Source: JAUASW01 sp036880965
Lineage (GTDB): Bacteria; Pseudomonadota; Gammaproteobacteria; Burkholderiales; Burkholderiaceae_C
Reading direction: 5' to 3'
Length of the DNA stretch: 64,000 nucleotides
Assembly (NCBI RefSeq): GCF_036880965.1
Contig: NZ_JBAJMV010000001.1
Span: 372,001-436,000 of the forward strand
A program made the translations under genes and the position numbers. Positions 15,639-25,100 of the stretch are shown piece by piece (positions within the stretch are counted from its first letter, which is position 1; the number at the start of each line of letters is the position of its first letter). The notes under the pieces are model-generated. The model worked only from the letters and a program-made list of their open reading frames with translations. It had not been told where the DNA came from and did not search any database.

Positions 15639-17069
15639 TCACATCGGAAAGCCCAGCGCCTTGATGCCGCGGATCCAGGCGCGCTTCCAGCCGCCCTCCG
15701 CGTCGGCGCCGTCGAAGGCGTGAAAGGTGATGCGGGCGCCCAGCCAACGAAGCGGCTCGGGCGGGATCCAGCTCGGACTCAGGCGGGCGATGTCGAGCTG
15801 GCGCTCGGGGCTGGCGCGGTCGAACAGCATGTTGAGGCCCATCAGCGCGCCGAAGCGGCTGGCGCCGATGCCGAAGCCGGTGTAGCCGGCAACGAACACA
15901 GCCTTGCCGCCGAGGTAAGGCTTGGCAAACACCGAGCCGCGCGAGCAGTAGTCAATGGGGCCGCCCCAGGCGTGCGAGAAACGCAGGTCAGCTAGCTGCG
16001 GAAAGGTGCGGTAAAAGGCCGCGGCAAGGCGGTGGTAGGTCTCCTTGTTCCCGTCCACGGCCGGCTCGCCCTGGCCACCGTAGTGGTAGCTGACGAGACC
16101 GCCAAAGATGATGTTGTTCTGCTTGGTGAGCCGGAAGTAGTTGAGTTGCGTGCGGGTGTCGTAAATGCCCTGGCGACGCGCCCAGCCCAGGCGGGACAGT
16201 TGCTCCGGCGTCAGCGGCTCGGTGGCCAGCACGTGGTCGCGCACGGTCAGCACGCGGCGGTTCATGTCGGGCACGCCGACCTTGGCCGTACCGGTGCCGA
16301 ACAGCACGCGGCGGGCGGTGATGGCGCCGTTCGGCGTGAGCACCTCGACCCGGTCGCCGCGCTCGTGGATGGCCGTGAGTGGGGTGTTTTCGGACAGGCG
16401 CACGCCCAGCGAGATCGCAGCACGGCGCAGGCCCCAGGCCAGCTTGGCCGGATGCACGGTGCCGCTGCGCTGGCGCGACCACAGGGCACCTGCGAACAGC
16501 GGTGAGCGGATGTGCTCGGCCGTCTGCGCACGATTCAGTAGCTCGACGCGATGGCCATAGCGACGGTGCAGCTCGAAGTCCGCGCGCAGCGTGGCAAGGT
16601 GTGCGTCGTCGACGGCGACCGTCATCTCGCCACCCCACTCGACATCGGCATCGATGCCGTAACGTGCCAGTGCGGCCTCGAAGCCGTCGAGATTGGCCTG
16701 GCCCAGGGCTTCCAGCCGCTCGATGTCTTGGGGGAAGACACGCTGGGCATTCGGCAGGCCGTGCATGATGGACGTGGACACGATGCCACCGGCCCGGCCT
16801 GACGCGCCATGCGCCACGCGGCCCGCATCGATCAGGACAACGTCCAGCTCGGGCATCAGCTCCTTGGCCTGGATCGCGGCCCACAGGCCCGTGAACCCGC
16901 CGCCGACGACGAGCAGGTCGGCCTCGGTGGACTCCAGCAGCGGCGGCGTAGGCGCAGGAGCGTCGGGCGTGTCCAACCAGAACGGCATCAGCCGGGTGTG
17001 CTCGAAGGCGGCGGCCAGCCCCACCGGACCTGCGGCGGGAAGTGCGTGGAAGTCCAGGGCCTGAAGCAT
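15639..17069 (-). CDS. FAD-dependent amine oxidoreductase (PuuB-like, DAO family)
   Basis: 476 residues from ATG 17069, where an AAGGTAG precedes the start; the longer frame upstream reads through neighbouring genes. The FAD-binding Rossmann motif 'LLVVGGGFTGLWAAIQAKE' is followed by 'VVLIDAG' and 'HGASGRAGGI'. The C-terminal 'YTGFGIGASRFGALMGLNML' closes the DAO domain. Members such as gamma-glutamylputrescine oxidase oxidise a primary or secondary amine to an aldehyde. The adjacent aldehyde dehydrogenase could take the aldehyde onward. Position between a cupin gene and gabT supports a role in degrading putrescine- or guanidino-type amines. The substrate is not certain. Confidence 0.85.
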   Translation of the reverse strand: MLQALDFHALPAAGPVGLAAAFEHTRLMPFWLDTPDAPAPTPPLLESTEADLLVVGGGFTGLWAAIQAKELMPELDVVLIDAGRVAHGASGRAGGIVSTSIMHGLPNAQRVFPQDIERLEALGQANLDGFEAALARYGIDADVEWGGEMTVAVDDAHLATLRADFELHRRYGHRVELLNRAQTAEHIRSPLFAGALWSRQRSGTVHPAKLAWGLRRAAISLGVRLSENTPLTAIHERGDRVEVLTPNGAITARRVLFGTGTAKVGVPDMNRRVLTVRDHVLATEPLTPEQLSRLGWARRQGIYDTRTQLNYFRLTKQNNIIFGGLVSYHYGGQGEPAVDGNKETYHRLAAAFYRTFPQLADLRFSHAWGGPIDYCSRGSVFAKPYLGGKAVFVAGYTGFGIGASRFGALMGLNMLFDRASPERQLDIARLSPSWIPPEPLRWLGARITFHAFDGADAEGGWKRAWIRGIKALGFPM

Positions 17070-17086
17070 GCGAACTACCTTTGCCT

Positions 17087-17428
17087 TCAGGCCTTGTCCA
17101 GCAGGACGTAGAGCTTTTTGGCGTCCTCCAACGTCTCCCAGCGCCCTGCGAAACCAGCCGGCAGGCGGTAGCTGTCGCCCGCGCGAAACTCGATGCGGCC
17201 GCCGGCCTGGTCGATCAGCGCGATGCGACCTTCGGCGAGCCAGACGATCTCGTCGGCCGTCGTGGCGGGGAAGTCCACCGCGCCGACGCGGCCCTCCCAC
17301 CAACCCACCGTGTAGCCACTGGCCGGTCCGCGCAGCGCGCACCAATCGTCCTCGTCCATGCCGTAGTTCAGCGCCGTGTGCGCGCCCACGCCGGCACCCA
17401 GCCGGGTGATGTCGGCTATCAGTTTCAT
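17087..17428 (-). CDS. Small cupin-domain protein (DUF861-like)
   Basis: 113 residues from ATG 17428. The central part 'SGYTVGWWEGRVGAVDFPAT' and 'ADEIVWLAEGRIALIDQAGG', then 'FRAGDSYRLPAGFAGRWETL', is a single cupin barrel of the EutQ/ureidoglycine-aminohydrolase-like DUF861 type. Such small cupins often sit in PuuB/PuuC-type amine catabolic operons. It is 17 bases upstream of the oxidase and 26 downstream of the aldehyde dehydrogenase, so it belongs to the same transcript. The classical metal-binding His set is largely absent, so a binding rather than enzymatic role is possible. Confidence 0.75.
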   Translation of the reverse strand: MKLIADITRLGAGVGAHTALNYGMDEDDWCALRGPASGYTVGWWEGRVGAVDFPATTADEIVWLAEGRIALIDQAGGRIEFRAGDSYRLPAGFAGRWETLEDAKKLYVLLDKA

Positions 17429-17454
17429 GTGCTTCTCCGGAAAATGGTTGTCGT

Positions 17455-18870
17455 TCAGGCGCGCCGTACGCCCACCGCGTGGCGCAGCTCCTGGTAGGCA
17501 CGCAAGCCGGCCAGGCCCAGCTCGCGGCCCAGGCCGCTGGCTCCCAGGCCACCCCAGCTGACCTGCGGAAAGATCAGCTGCGGCGTGTTGACCCACACCA
17601 GGCCGGCGCGCAGGTCGCGCTCGTAGCGAGCCGCTGCAGCCTCGCTGCGGGTGACGACGGTGGCCACCAGGCCGTAGGGGGTGTCATTGGCTGCGGCCAA
17701 CGCCTCGGCGTCGCTGTCGAAGGTGCGCACGCAGGCGACGGGGCCGAATATCTCGTCGCGCCATAGCGGGTTGTCGGGCCCGCAGGCCAGCAGCAGCGGG
17801 GCCATGAAGTAGCCGTCGCCGGCGCGGCCGGCCAGGCGGCCACTGCGCAGCACGTTGGCGCCGGCCTCCAGACCCTGACTGACCAGCGCCTGAACGCGTG
17901 AGCGGTGAAGGCTGGAGATCAGCGGCCCGATGGTCAGGACCTCGACCGCGTCGCCCAGTGCAGTCAGGAATGGCTGGTGGACTCGCTGGTCGACGAGGAT
18001 GCGCGCCGTGGCCGAGCACATTTGGCCGGCGTTGGTGAAGGCCCCGCTCAGCGCCAGACTGACGGCCAGGTCCAGGTCGGCATCGTCGCGCACGATAAGG
18101 CTGGACTTGCCGCCCAGCTCCAGTGTCACGCGCTTGCACTGCTCGGCCGCCACGCGGCCGACCTGTCGGCCCGCCGCGGTACTGCCGGTGAAGGAGATCT
18201 TGTTCACGCCCGGGTGGGCCACCAGCGCCGCGCCCACGGCCGCGCCGCCATTCACGCAGTTGACGACACCGGCAGGCACGCCTGCGTGAGCCACCAAGTC
18301 CAGCAGTGCCAGCTCGGCCGGCGAGGTCAGCTCCGAAGGCTTAAGCACCACGGTGCAGCCTGCCGCCAGCGCAGGCGCGAGTTTCCAGGCTGTGGTCACC
18401 ATGGGAAAGTTCCAGGGCACGACCAGGGCGGCCACACCCACCGGCTCATGGCGCCGCTGTGCCACCACGCCGGGATCACCGACATCCAGCAGCTCGGCAT
18501 CGAACGCCTCGCCTTGCTCGCACATCCGTGCATAGAAGTTGAAGCAGGCAACGACGTCCGCGACGTCCGCTTCGGCCTCGGCCGCCAGCTTGCCGCTGAT
18601 GTGCTGCTGCAGCCCGGCCAGCGCCTCGCGGTGTTCGTGTACCCCGCTAGCGACGGCCCGCAGCATCGTGCCCCGCTGGGCCGGCGATGTGTCGCGCCAG
18701 GCCGGCAGCGCGGCACGGGCCGCGGCCACAGCAGCGTCGATGTGGCCCGGCGTGGCCGCTTCCTGCCAGGCGACCAGCGCACCGTCGCCGGCGGCGTAGA
18801 TGGGCGTGGCCTCGTCGGCGCGGAGCAAGTTGGCGCCCAAGAGAGCGGCAGGATGGCGGATCGTCGTCAT
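17455..18870 (-). CDS. NAD(P)-dependent aldehyde dehydrogenase
   Basis: 471 residues from ATG 18870, which overlaps the guanidinobutyrase stop by four bases. All ALDH landmarks are present: 'VVPWNFPM', 'VLKPSE', cofactor loop 'FTGSTAAGR', Glu251 in LELGGKS, catalytic Cys285 in NAGQMCSA and 'EIFGPVACV'. It resembles betaine-aldehyde, gamma-aminobutyraldehyde and succinate-semialdehyde dehydrogenases. In this operon it could oxidise an aldehyde made by the FAD oxidase or the semialdehyde made by GabT. The substrate cannot be read from sequence alone. Confidence 0.9.
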   Translation of the reverse strand: MTTIRHPAALLGANLLRADEATPIYAAGDGALVAWQEAATPGHIDAAVAAARAALPAWRDTSPAQRGTMLRAVASGVHEHREALAGLQQHISGKLAAEAEADVADVVACFNFYARMCEQGEAFDAELLDVGDPGVVAQRRHEPVGVAALVVPWNFPMVTTAWKLAPALAAGCTVVLKPSELTSPAELALLDLVAHAGVPAGVVNCVNGGAAVGAALVAHPGVNKISFTGSTAAGRQVGRVAAEQCKRVTLELGGKSSLIVRDDADLDLAVSLALSGAFTNAGQMCSATARILVDQRVHQPFLTALGDAVEVLTIGPLISSLHRSRVQALVSQGLEAGANVLRSGRLAGRAGDGYFMAPLLLACGPDNPLWRDEIFGPVACVRTFDSDAEALAAANDTPYGLVATVVTRSEAAAARYERDLRAGLVWVNTPQLIFPQVSWGGLGASGLGRELGLAGLRAYQELRHAVGVRRA

Positions 18871-19826
18871 GCCCGGACCTCCACGCCCGGCAGCACGCAC
18901 AGCATCTCGTACGCGAGGTTGGCGGCCAGCAAGGCCGTGGTGCCCGTGGTGTCGTAGGGCGGCGAGACCTCGACGATGTCGGCCCCCACCACATTGAGTC
19001 CGCGCAGGCCTCGGATGATTTCCAGGGCCTGCGGCACGCTCAGCCCGCCAATCTCCGGTGTGCCGGTGCCAGGGGCGAAGGACGGGTCGATGCCGTCGAT
19101 GTCGAAGCTGAGGTAGACCGGCGCATCGTTGACGCGCTCCCGCACCTCGGCCATCAGCGGCACCAGGGACCGATGCCAGCAGTCCTCGGCCTGCACGACG
19201 GTGAAGCCCTGGCGTCGGCACCAGTCGAAGTCGTCGGCGTGATAGCCGGTGCCGCGCAGGCCGATCTGGGTGACGCGGTCGTTCAGCAGCAGCCCGTCCT
19301 CCACAGCACGACGGAAGGGCGTGCCGTGGGCGATCTTCTCGCCGTTCATCGCGTCGTTGACGTCGGCATGGGCGTCCACGTGCACGACGGCCACACGGCC
19401 ATGCCGGGCCTTCAGCGCACGAAGGATGGGCCAAGCGATGGTGTGGTCGCCGCCAAGCGTGATGGGGCGGCAACCGTTCGCGACGATGTCCGTGTAGGCG
19501 GCCTCGATGAGGCGCACCGAGTCCTTCAGATCGTAGGGGTTGAGGCGGACGTCGCCGACGTCGGCCACCTGCAGCGAATCGAAGGGTGCCGCTCGCGTGG
19601 CCATGTTGTAGGGGCGCAGCAGCACGGACTCGGCACGGATCTGCCGCGGGCCGAAGCGAGCACCAGGTCGATTGGAAGTGCCGATGTCCAGCGGCACTCC
19701 GACGAAGCAGGCGTCCAGGCCAGCAGTCGTCGCGGCTTGGGGTAGCCGCATCATGGTGGCAATGCCGCCGAAGCGCGGCATCTCGTTACCGCCCAGTGGC
19801 TGGTTGAAGCGATGAGGGTCAGGCAT
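18867..19826 (-). CDS. gbuA: 4-guanidinobutyrase (ureohydrolase family)
   Basis: 319 residues from ATG 19826, the usual length of GbuA. The N-terminus 'NQPLGGNEMPRFGGIATMMR' and 'FVGVPLDIGTSNRPGARFGP' closely follow the Pseudomonas guanidinobutyrase pattern as I remember it. The binuclear Mn ligands are complete: His128 in GGDHT, Asp151/His153/Asp155 in DAHADVND, and Asp242/Asp244 in SFDIDGIDP. It hydrolyses 4-guanidinobutyrate to GABA and urea. Agmatinase or guanidinopropionase is the alternative. It overlaps both neighbours (8 bases with the permease, 4 with the aldehyde dehydrogenase). The product GABA would feed gabT, which is broken here. Confidence 0.88.
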   Translation of the reverse strand: MPDPHRFNQPLGGNEMPRFGGIATMMRLPQAATTAGLDACFVGVPLDIGTSNRPGARFGPRQIRAESVLLRPYNMATRAAPFDSLQVADVGDVRLNPYDLKDSVRLIEAAYTDIVANGCRPITLGGDHTIAWPILRALKARHGRVAVVHVDAHADVNDAMNGEKIAHGTPFRRAVEDGLLLNDRVTQIGLRGTGYHADDFDWCRRQGFTVVQAEDCWHRSLVPLMAEVRERVNDAPVYLSFDIDGIDPSFAPGTGTPEIGGLSVPQALEIIRGLRGLNVVGADIVEVSPPYDTTGTTALLAANLAYEMLCVLPGVEVRA

Positions 19827-21312
19827 GGCGATGCAGGGCGGAAGGAAGGCGACGCGGTCGCGGCAGCAGCGCCGGGCCGCGCGGGCCGTAGACGGCCTCG
19901 GGTTCGGGGAAGGTCCGCAACAGAGCGAGGTAGCTGAGGCCACCGGCCAGCAGTGATACCGGTGCGCTGAGGTCCAAGTCGCCCAGGCGGGCGCTCAGTG
20001 GACCGGTGAACAGGCCTGGCACATGGGCGCATAACAAGCCGAGGCCGGTGCCCACCGCCCAGGCGGCCAGAGCGCGCAGATTCCAGCCGCCGGTGAACCA
20101 GTAGTGGCCACCGCGCTGGCCGCGGTTGAAAACCTGCAGGTCAGCAGGCAGATAGTGGCCGCGTCGCGTGACGAAGCCGATCACCATGATGGCCAGCCAG
20201 GGGCAGCTGGCCGCGGAGATGACGGCGGCGAAGGTGGAAACGCTCTCCAGCAGGTTGAAGACAAAGCGGCCGACGAAGATCACGGCCATCGACAGCAGGC
20301 CGACGGCCAGCGTGCCGCCGGCGCGGGAGAACCAGCGCGGGAAGATGCTGGCCATGTCCAGCCCCGTGCCGTACAGCGCCGTGGTGCCGGTGGAAATGCC
20401 GCCGACGATGGCGATCAGGCAGACCGGCAGCAGGCACCATCCGGGCGAGATAGCCAGCAACCCTCCGATGTAGTCGCTGGCCTGCACATAGCTGGGCGCC
20501 TGCGTAGCCATTAGCGTCGCCGTGATCAGGCCGAAGCCCAGCGGCAGCAGCGTGGCCGCCTGGGCCGCCAGCACGGCAGCCATCAGCCGCCAGCGCGACG
20601 TGCCCTCGGGGATGTAGCGGCCCCAGTCGCCCAGCGTGGACGAGAAGGACAGCGGATTGCTGGCCGCCACGGTGGCCGCTGCCACCAGCGCCGGCCAGTA
20701 GCCGGTGTCGCCAGCATGCAGCGTGCCGGCATAGCTCCCGTCGAAGGCGCCGGCAAAAGCCGGCACGGCGACCAGGAACAGCCCGCTGGCCGTCCACACG
20801 GCGATCTTGTTGACCCACAGCATGAGCCGGAAGCCGTAGATGCAAATGGCCACCACCAGTGCCGCGAAGAAGGCGTAGGCGCTTCCCAGCATCAGCGGCG
20901 TGGCCGCCAGGCCCAGCAGCGCATGCGCGCCGCCCACCAGCGCGTCGCCCGAACTCCACACCGCCAGCGCGAAGAAGCAGATGGCGGTGAGCAGCAGCAG
21001 GAACGAGCCCACCAGCCGGCCGTGGATGCCGAAGTGGGCGCCCGAGGACACAGGATCGTTGGTGCCGTTGCGCGGGCCGAACAGGCTCATGGGCGCCAGC
21101 AGGACACTGCCGATGCCCAGTCCCACCAGCAGCGCCAGCACGCCGTCGCGCAGCGACAAGCCCACCAGGATCGGAAAGCTACCCAGCGCCGACGTCGAGA
21201 AGGTGTTGCACCCACCGAACAGCAGACGGAACAGATCCGCAGGCCGCGCCAACCGGTCGCGGGCAGGGATCTGCTCGAAGCTGTGGGTCTCGATGTCGGT
21301 GAGCCGGCTCAT
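19819..21312 (-). CDS. NCS1-family (cytosine/purine-type) permease
   Basis: 497 residues from ATG 21312 (a TTG at 21321 is an alternative). About 12 hydrophobic helices with the NCS1/CodB pattern: an N-terminal 'LFRLLFGGCNTFSTSALGSFP', 'LFGPRNGTNDPVSSGAHFG', and 'SNPLSFSSTLGDWGRYIPEG' in the middle, a segment typical of cytosine permease-like carriers. In this operon the likely cargo is the guanidino or amine compound that the next genes degrade. It begins 5 bases after the TonB-receptor stop and overlaps gbuA by 8 bases, implying one transcript. Confidence 0.87.
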   Translation of the reverse strand: MSRLTDIETHSFEQIPARDRLARPADLFRLLFGGCNTFSTSALGSFPILVGLSLRDGVLALLVGLGIGSVLLAPMSLFGPRNGTNDPVSSGAHFGIHGRLVGSFLLLLTAICFFALAVWSSGDALVGGAHALLGLAATPLMLGSAYAFFAALVVAICIYGFRLMLWVNKIAVWTASGLFLVAVPAFAGAFDGSYAGTLHAGDTGYWPALVAAATVAASNPLSFSSTLGDWGRYIPEGTSRWRLMAAVLAAQAATLLPLGFGLITATLMATQAPSYVQASDYIGGLLAISPGWCLLPVCLIAIVGGISTGTTALYGTGLDMASIFPRWFSRAGGTLAVGLLSMAVIFVGRFVFNLLESVSTFAAVISAASCPWLAIMVIGFVTRRGHYLPADLQVFNRGQRGGHYWFTGGWNLRALAAWAVGTGLGLLCAHVPGLFTGPLSARLGDLDLSAPVSLLAGGLSYLALLRTFPEPEAVYGPRGPALLPRPRRLPSALHRHA

Positions 21313-21317
21313 GGCGG

Positions 21318-23735
21318 TCAATGGAAGCGGTAGCTGGCCGACAGTCCCACGGTTCGCGGCGTCAGGTAGATGGCGCGCAGGCCCACACGCTGAGCGACCG
21401 CAGACGTTCCCTGGAAGGACACCAGGGGTCGCGTGTCGGTCAGGTTATTCACCCAACCGCTAAGGTCCCAGTTTCCCCAGCTCAGGCCGCCTCGCAGCGA
21501 CAGCGTGTTGTAGGCGGGGTAGGAAAATACCGTCTCGTCGGGGCTGTCGCCTCGATCGCTGGCCTTGTTGGCGATGCGGCGGGCGTTCAATGCCACCCAC
21601 CAGTCCAGTCCGTTGTCCGTACCCCCACTCCAACGCACGCCCAAGGTGTGCTTCCAGGGCGCCGTGCCGCCCAGCTTGCCGCCCTTCTCGTAGGTCCGGC
21701 ACTCGGTGTTGGCGGCATACAGGCAGACGGTCTTGGTACCGTCCCACTTGGCCTCCGAGTAGGTGGTCGCTGCATTGAGCTCAAGGTCTGGGACGACGCG
21801 CCAGCGCGCTTGCATTTCGAAGCCCTGCGAGTAGGCCTTGGGTCCATTAGTGGTGCCCCACACAGGGAAGCCGTTGACGTCTTGCGAGAAGTACGTCTGC
21901 GGGTCCTTCCAGTTGAGGCGGTAGACGTCGGCCTGCAGGTAGACCGTGCGATCAAGCAGGAATCCCTTGAACCCCACCTCCAAGTTGTCGGTGCTGTCTG
22001 GCAGGTAGCGTCGCGTCTCGGGTGCAACGGTCTGCCCCCCCTGGGCGCGGAATCCATTCGCGCCGCCCCGTCGGAATCCTTGCGAGAACGTGGCGTACGT
22101 CAGCAGATCGTTCGTGAGCTGGTAGGCAGCGTTGAACTTGTAATAGCTCTTGCCGTTGCCCTTCTCATTGTTCTGGATGTTGCCCGTCACGAGGTCGAAG
22201 GCGTAGTCCTCCACCTGGGTGTCGGCGCGATCCTTGTAAGCGAACACGCGCGCACCTGCCGTCAGGGTCAGGCGGTCAAGGGCCTTCCAGTTCAGTTCAC
22301 CGAACAGGGCGCTCTCACGGTAATGGCTGCTCTGCGTCTCAGAGTAGCCCTCGTCGGTACGACCCCGTCCGGGCGTCTTGAGTGGCTCCAGGCCAGGCAT
22401 CCACTCGGAGAACTGCTGACTGCGCTTCTGCTCAGCCAGGTACAAGCCTGCAACCCAGCTCCAAATCCCAGGATCGGAGACCAGACGGGTCTCATGCACG
22501 GTGCCCCGGTATTGGTTGTTGTAGGTCATGTAGGCGGTGTTCCCAGCCCAGCTTCCGCTACCCAGCCTGAAACGCGAGTAACCGAGGTCACCATAGAAGA
22601 ACGAACCGGTGCCCAGGTAGTCGCCCTGCCCGACGCGGCTGTCGCTGTAGCCTGAGGTGGCGGAATGCAGCCGGGCGCCCGGCAGCCGCCAATCGATCTC
22701 CAGCGTGGTCAGATCAATCTTGCGGTCGGTGTACTCTGGATAGGGAGACAGAACGGTCTGGTCGTCGAACGCCAGCGGGGCGTTGTAGCGGCCGGGATTG
22801 CCGGTCGCGGGCAAGAGCTGGGCCCCGCTGCTGCCATGCGCCAATTGCGACTGGTTGGCATAGGACAGCTGGAAGCTCAGATCCGGTGAGGCCTGCCACA
22901 AGAGCGCCAGGCGACCGGTGTTGGTCTTTTGCCAGTCGTCATCCTTGTAGAGGCATTGGCTGGCGTCTGGCTTGGCCTTCCATGGCGACGCCGAAAGGTA
23001 GGTCGGCGTGCACGCGTAGCGATCCGTCACGCCTTTTTCGTCGAGCCGCGCGAACGAAAATCGAAGAGCCAGGGCGTCGCCCAACGGAAGGTTGACCACG
23101 CCGTCGGTGTCGTTGGAGATGCCACCGCCTCGGGTCTGATAGATGCTGGTCGACAGGCGCGCATGGGTTCGGTCAAGCTTGGGCCGGTTGGTGATGTAGC
23201 GCACCGTCCCCCCGAGTGCGCCGCCACCGTAAAGCGTTCCCTGTGGTCCCAGAAGTGTCTCCACGCGCGCCACGTCCTTGATGCGAAGGCCGATGTCAGG
23301 CAGCGGCGTATCGTCCAGGTAGTAGGACAGCGTCGAGCGGGTAAACCACTCAACATTGTTCGCGCTGACCGAAGAAATGTTCAGTCCACGCACGGTGACG
23401 GAGTCCGTGAAGCGGGCACTGTTGCCGGGGGCATCGATACCAGGGCTGGCCGCAATCAGCGACTTCAGGTCGGTGATGTTCTCCTCGCGCAGCTTCTGCT
23501 CCGACATCGACTCGATGTTGATCGGCAGCTTGTGGGCCGCTTCCTCGCGCTTGCTCGCCGTAACGATGACCGTGTCGAGCTTGGTGCGGTCGTTCGAATC
23601 CTTGTCGGAGGGCTTGGCGGCCCTGGGGGCCGACGCCGCGGCATCCGGCGGCGCAGCGGTCTGCGCATGAGACAGGCCGCTGCCGATCAGGAGAAGGCTG
23701 GCGGCCAGCGGGTGCAAGGCAGGGCGTTTTTTCAT
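21318..23735 (-). CDS. TonB-dependent outer-membrane receptor of the guanidinobutyrate operon
   Basis: 805 residues from ATG 23735 with a signal peptide (LAASLLLIGSGLSHAQ). A plug domain starts at 'LDTVIVTASKREE', which also looks like a TonB box region, and includes 'TVRGLNISS', 'ARVETLLGPQGTLYGGGALGG' and 'VRYITNRP'. The barrel ends in the expected aromatic residue (SYRFH). It has no N-terminal signalling (STN) domain. It is the first gene of an operon with a permease and catabolic enzymes, so it probably brings the same nitrogenous substrate, or a conjugate of it, across the outer membrane. LysR lies divergently upstream. Confidence 0.9.
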   Translation of the reverse strand: MKKRPALHPLAASLLLIGSGLSHAQTAAPPDAAASAPRAAKPSDKDSNDRTKLDTVIVTASKREEAAHKLPINIESMSEQKLREENITDLKSLIAASPGIDAPGNSARFTDSVTVRGLNISSVSANNVEWFTRSTLSYYLDDTPLPDIGLRIKDVARVETLLGPQGTLYGGGALGGTVRYITNRPKLDRTHARLSTSIYQTRGGGISNDTDGVVNLPLGDALALRFSFARLDEKGVTDRYACTPTYLSASPWKAKPDASQCLYKDDDWQKTNTGRLALLWQASPDLSFQLSYANQSQLAHGSSGAQLLPATGNPGRYNAPLAFDDQTVLSPYPEYTDRKIDLTTLEIDWRLPGARLHSATSGYSDSRVGQGDYLGTGSFFYGDLGYSRFRLGSGSWAGNTAYMTYNNQYRGTVHETRLVSDPGIWSWVAGLYLAEQKRSQQFSEWMPGLEPLKTPGRGRTDEGYSETQSSHYRESALFGELNWKALDRLTLTAGARVFAYKDRADTQVEDYAFDLVTGNIQNNEKGNGKSYYKFNAAYQLTNDLLTYATFSQGFRRGGANGFRAQGGQTVAPETRRYLPDSTDNLEVGFKGFLLDRTVYLQADVYRLNWKDPQTYFSQDVNGFPVWGTTNGPKAYSQGFEMQARWRVVPDLELNAATTYSEAKWDGTKTVCLYAANTECRTYEKGGKLGGTAPWKHTLGVRWSGGTDNGLDWWVALNARRIANKASDRGDSPDETVFSYPAYNTLSLRGGLSWGNWDLSGWVNNLTDTRPLVSFQGTSAVAQRVGLRAIYLTPRTVGLSASYRFH

Positions 23736-23884
23736 CGCATCTCTACTTTCCGTTGATGTGGATAGGGCCAGCCAAACCGGCTCGACCCGCATCTTCTTGG
23801 TCCGCGGCACTCAATAGCGGTCGCAACTGGAAAGCTGGTCTTTCCCGAATTGGCGGCAGCAGTGGAATCGGAGACCATGCATCA

Positions 23885-24805
23885 ATGCCCTGCGATGCCC
23901 TGAATCCCCTTGAAGTGCTTCTCCAGTTGCAGCAATGCGGCAGCCTCGCCCAGGCAGCCAGTCGCCTGCATCGAACGCCGTCGGCCTTGTCAAAGATCAT
24001 CAGGAGTCTCGAAAGTGAGGTCGGCCATGCCCTCGTGGAACATGCAGCCCGTCCGCTGCGCCTGACCGACACAGGACGCGTTTACGCCGAAGTCGCACGG
24101 GAAACGCAGCGCAACCTCCGCGAGGCCCAGGACCAAATCGCAGAGCAGTCCGGTCGCATCAGTGGTCGGCTGCGCATCACCGCGTCGGTGCTCCTGGGCC
24201 ATGCCGTGCTGGCAGCCTACGTCGTGCAATTTCGTCGGCAGCACCCGGAAGTCGAGATCGACGTCGAGCTCAGCGATATCGACCTGGATCCCATTCGGCA
24301 CAGCTTTGACCTGGCTGTCCGCCACGAGCAAGGCACGGCTGCCGGCCTCATTGGCCGTCCACTTGGCAGCAACCGTGTGCACCTGGTCGGCTCACCCACC
24401 TATTTCGAGCGGCATGGCCGTCCGCAATCGCCCGCCGCGCTAGAAAGACACATCTGCCTGGCGTTCCGGTGCGCTCCGCTGGATGCGCGATGGCGCTTTC
24501 ACCGCGGCGACGAGGCCCATGTCATCGTTCCCCGCGGCCCCGTCATGGCCAACAGCGATGAATTCCTGCTGGCCAGCGTGCGCGCTGGTGACGGCCTGCT
24601 GCCCTGCTTCGACTGGCTGGTGGGATCGGAGCTTCATGCGGGCGCGCTACAGACCTGCCTGGAAGACTGGCGCTTCGAAAGCGATGCCTACGGAGCGGCC
24701 GAGTTGTGGGCGGTCTATCCGCAAGGACAGCGTGGGCGACGCAAGCTCACGCTGTTCCTCGACGGCCTGGTGGACCATTTGGCACACTGCCGCGCCGGTC
24801 GCTGA
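23885..24805 (+). CDS. LysR-family regulator divergent from the receptor-gbuA operon
   Basis: 306 residues from ATG 23885. The N-terminal winged helix-turn-helix reads 'LEVLLQLQQCGSLAQAASRL', then 'HRTPSALSKIIRSLESEVGH' and 'LTDTGRVY'. The effector domain starts near 'GRLRITASVLLGHAVLAAYV'. It is transcribed away from the receptor gene with 149 bases between the starts, the normal layout for a LysR regulator that controls its neighbour. The inducer is presumably the operon substrate; no operator was identified with confidence. Confidence 0.88.
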   Translation: MPCDALNPLEVLLQLQQCGSLAQAASRLHRTPSALSKIIRSLESEVGHALVEHAARPLRLTDTGRVYAEVARETQRNLREAQDQIAEQSGRISGRLRITASVLLGHAVLAAYVVQFRRQHPEVEIDVELSDIDLDPIRHSFDLAVRHEQGTAAGLIGRPLGSNRVHLVGSPTYFERHGRPQSPAALERHICLAFRCAPLDARWRFHRGDEAHVIVPRGPVMANSDEFLLASVRAGDGLLPCFDWLVGSELHAGALQTCLEDWRFESDAYGAAELWAVYPQGQRGRRKLTLFLDGLVDHLAHCRAGR

Positions 24806-25100
24806 GCGACTGCAGACCTTGCAGCCCTGGACATTTGCGCGCGTTAAAGCGGTCTTGCCCACCGAGTCTTCAGGGAATGCCCTGTGCGGGTTGCCACTCG
24901 GCATGTCCTTGGGTTATGAGCCCCCCCACAGAACTTCAGCCTGTTGCGCAGAGAGTGCCCACTAGGATTTGATGGAACCGATGTCGCAGCGCGCTTTGCG
25001 GTGCCCGTCACGCTCGCTCGGACATCAGCGTCCCAGCCACCATCAACGTCGGCAACTACCGAGATGAACTGCGGAAGTGCCGATTCCAGCAGGATCGTTC
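24806..25100. other. Intergenic stretch between LysR and serine-hydrolase genes
   Basis: About 295 bases with no convincing gene, repeat or terminator. Short frames here lack ribosome-binding sites and recognisable protein patterns. It presumably holds the promoter of the downstream hydrolase gene. Confidence 0.5.
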
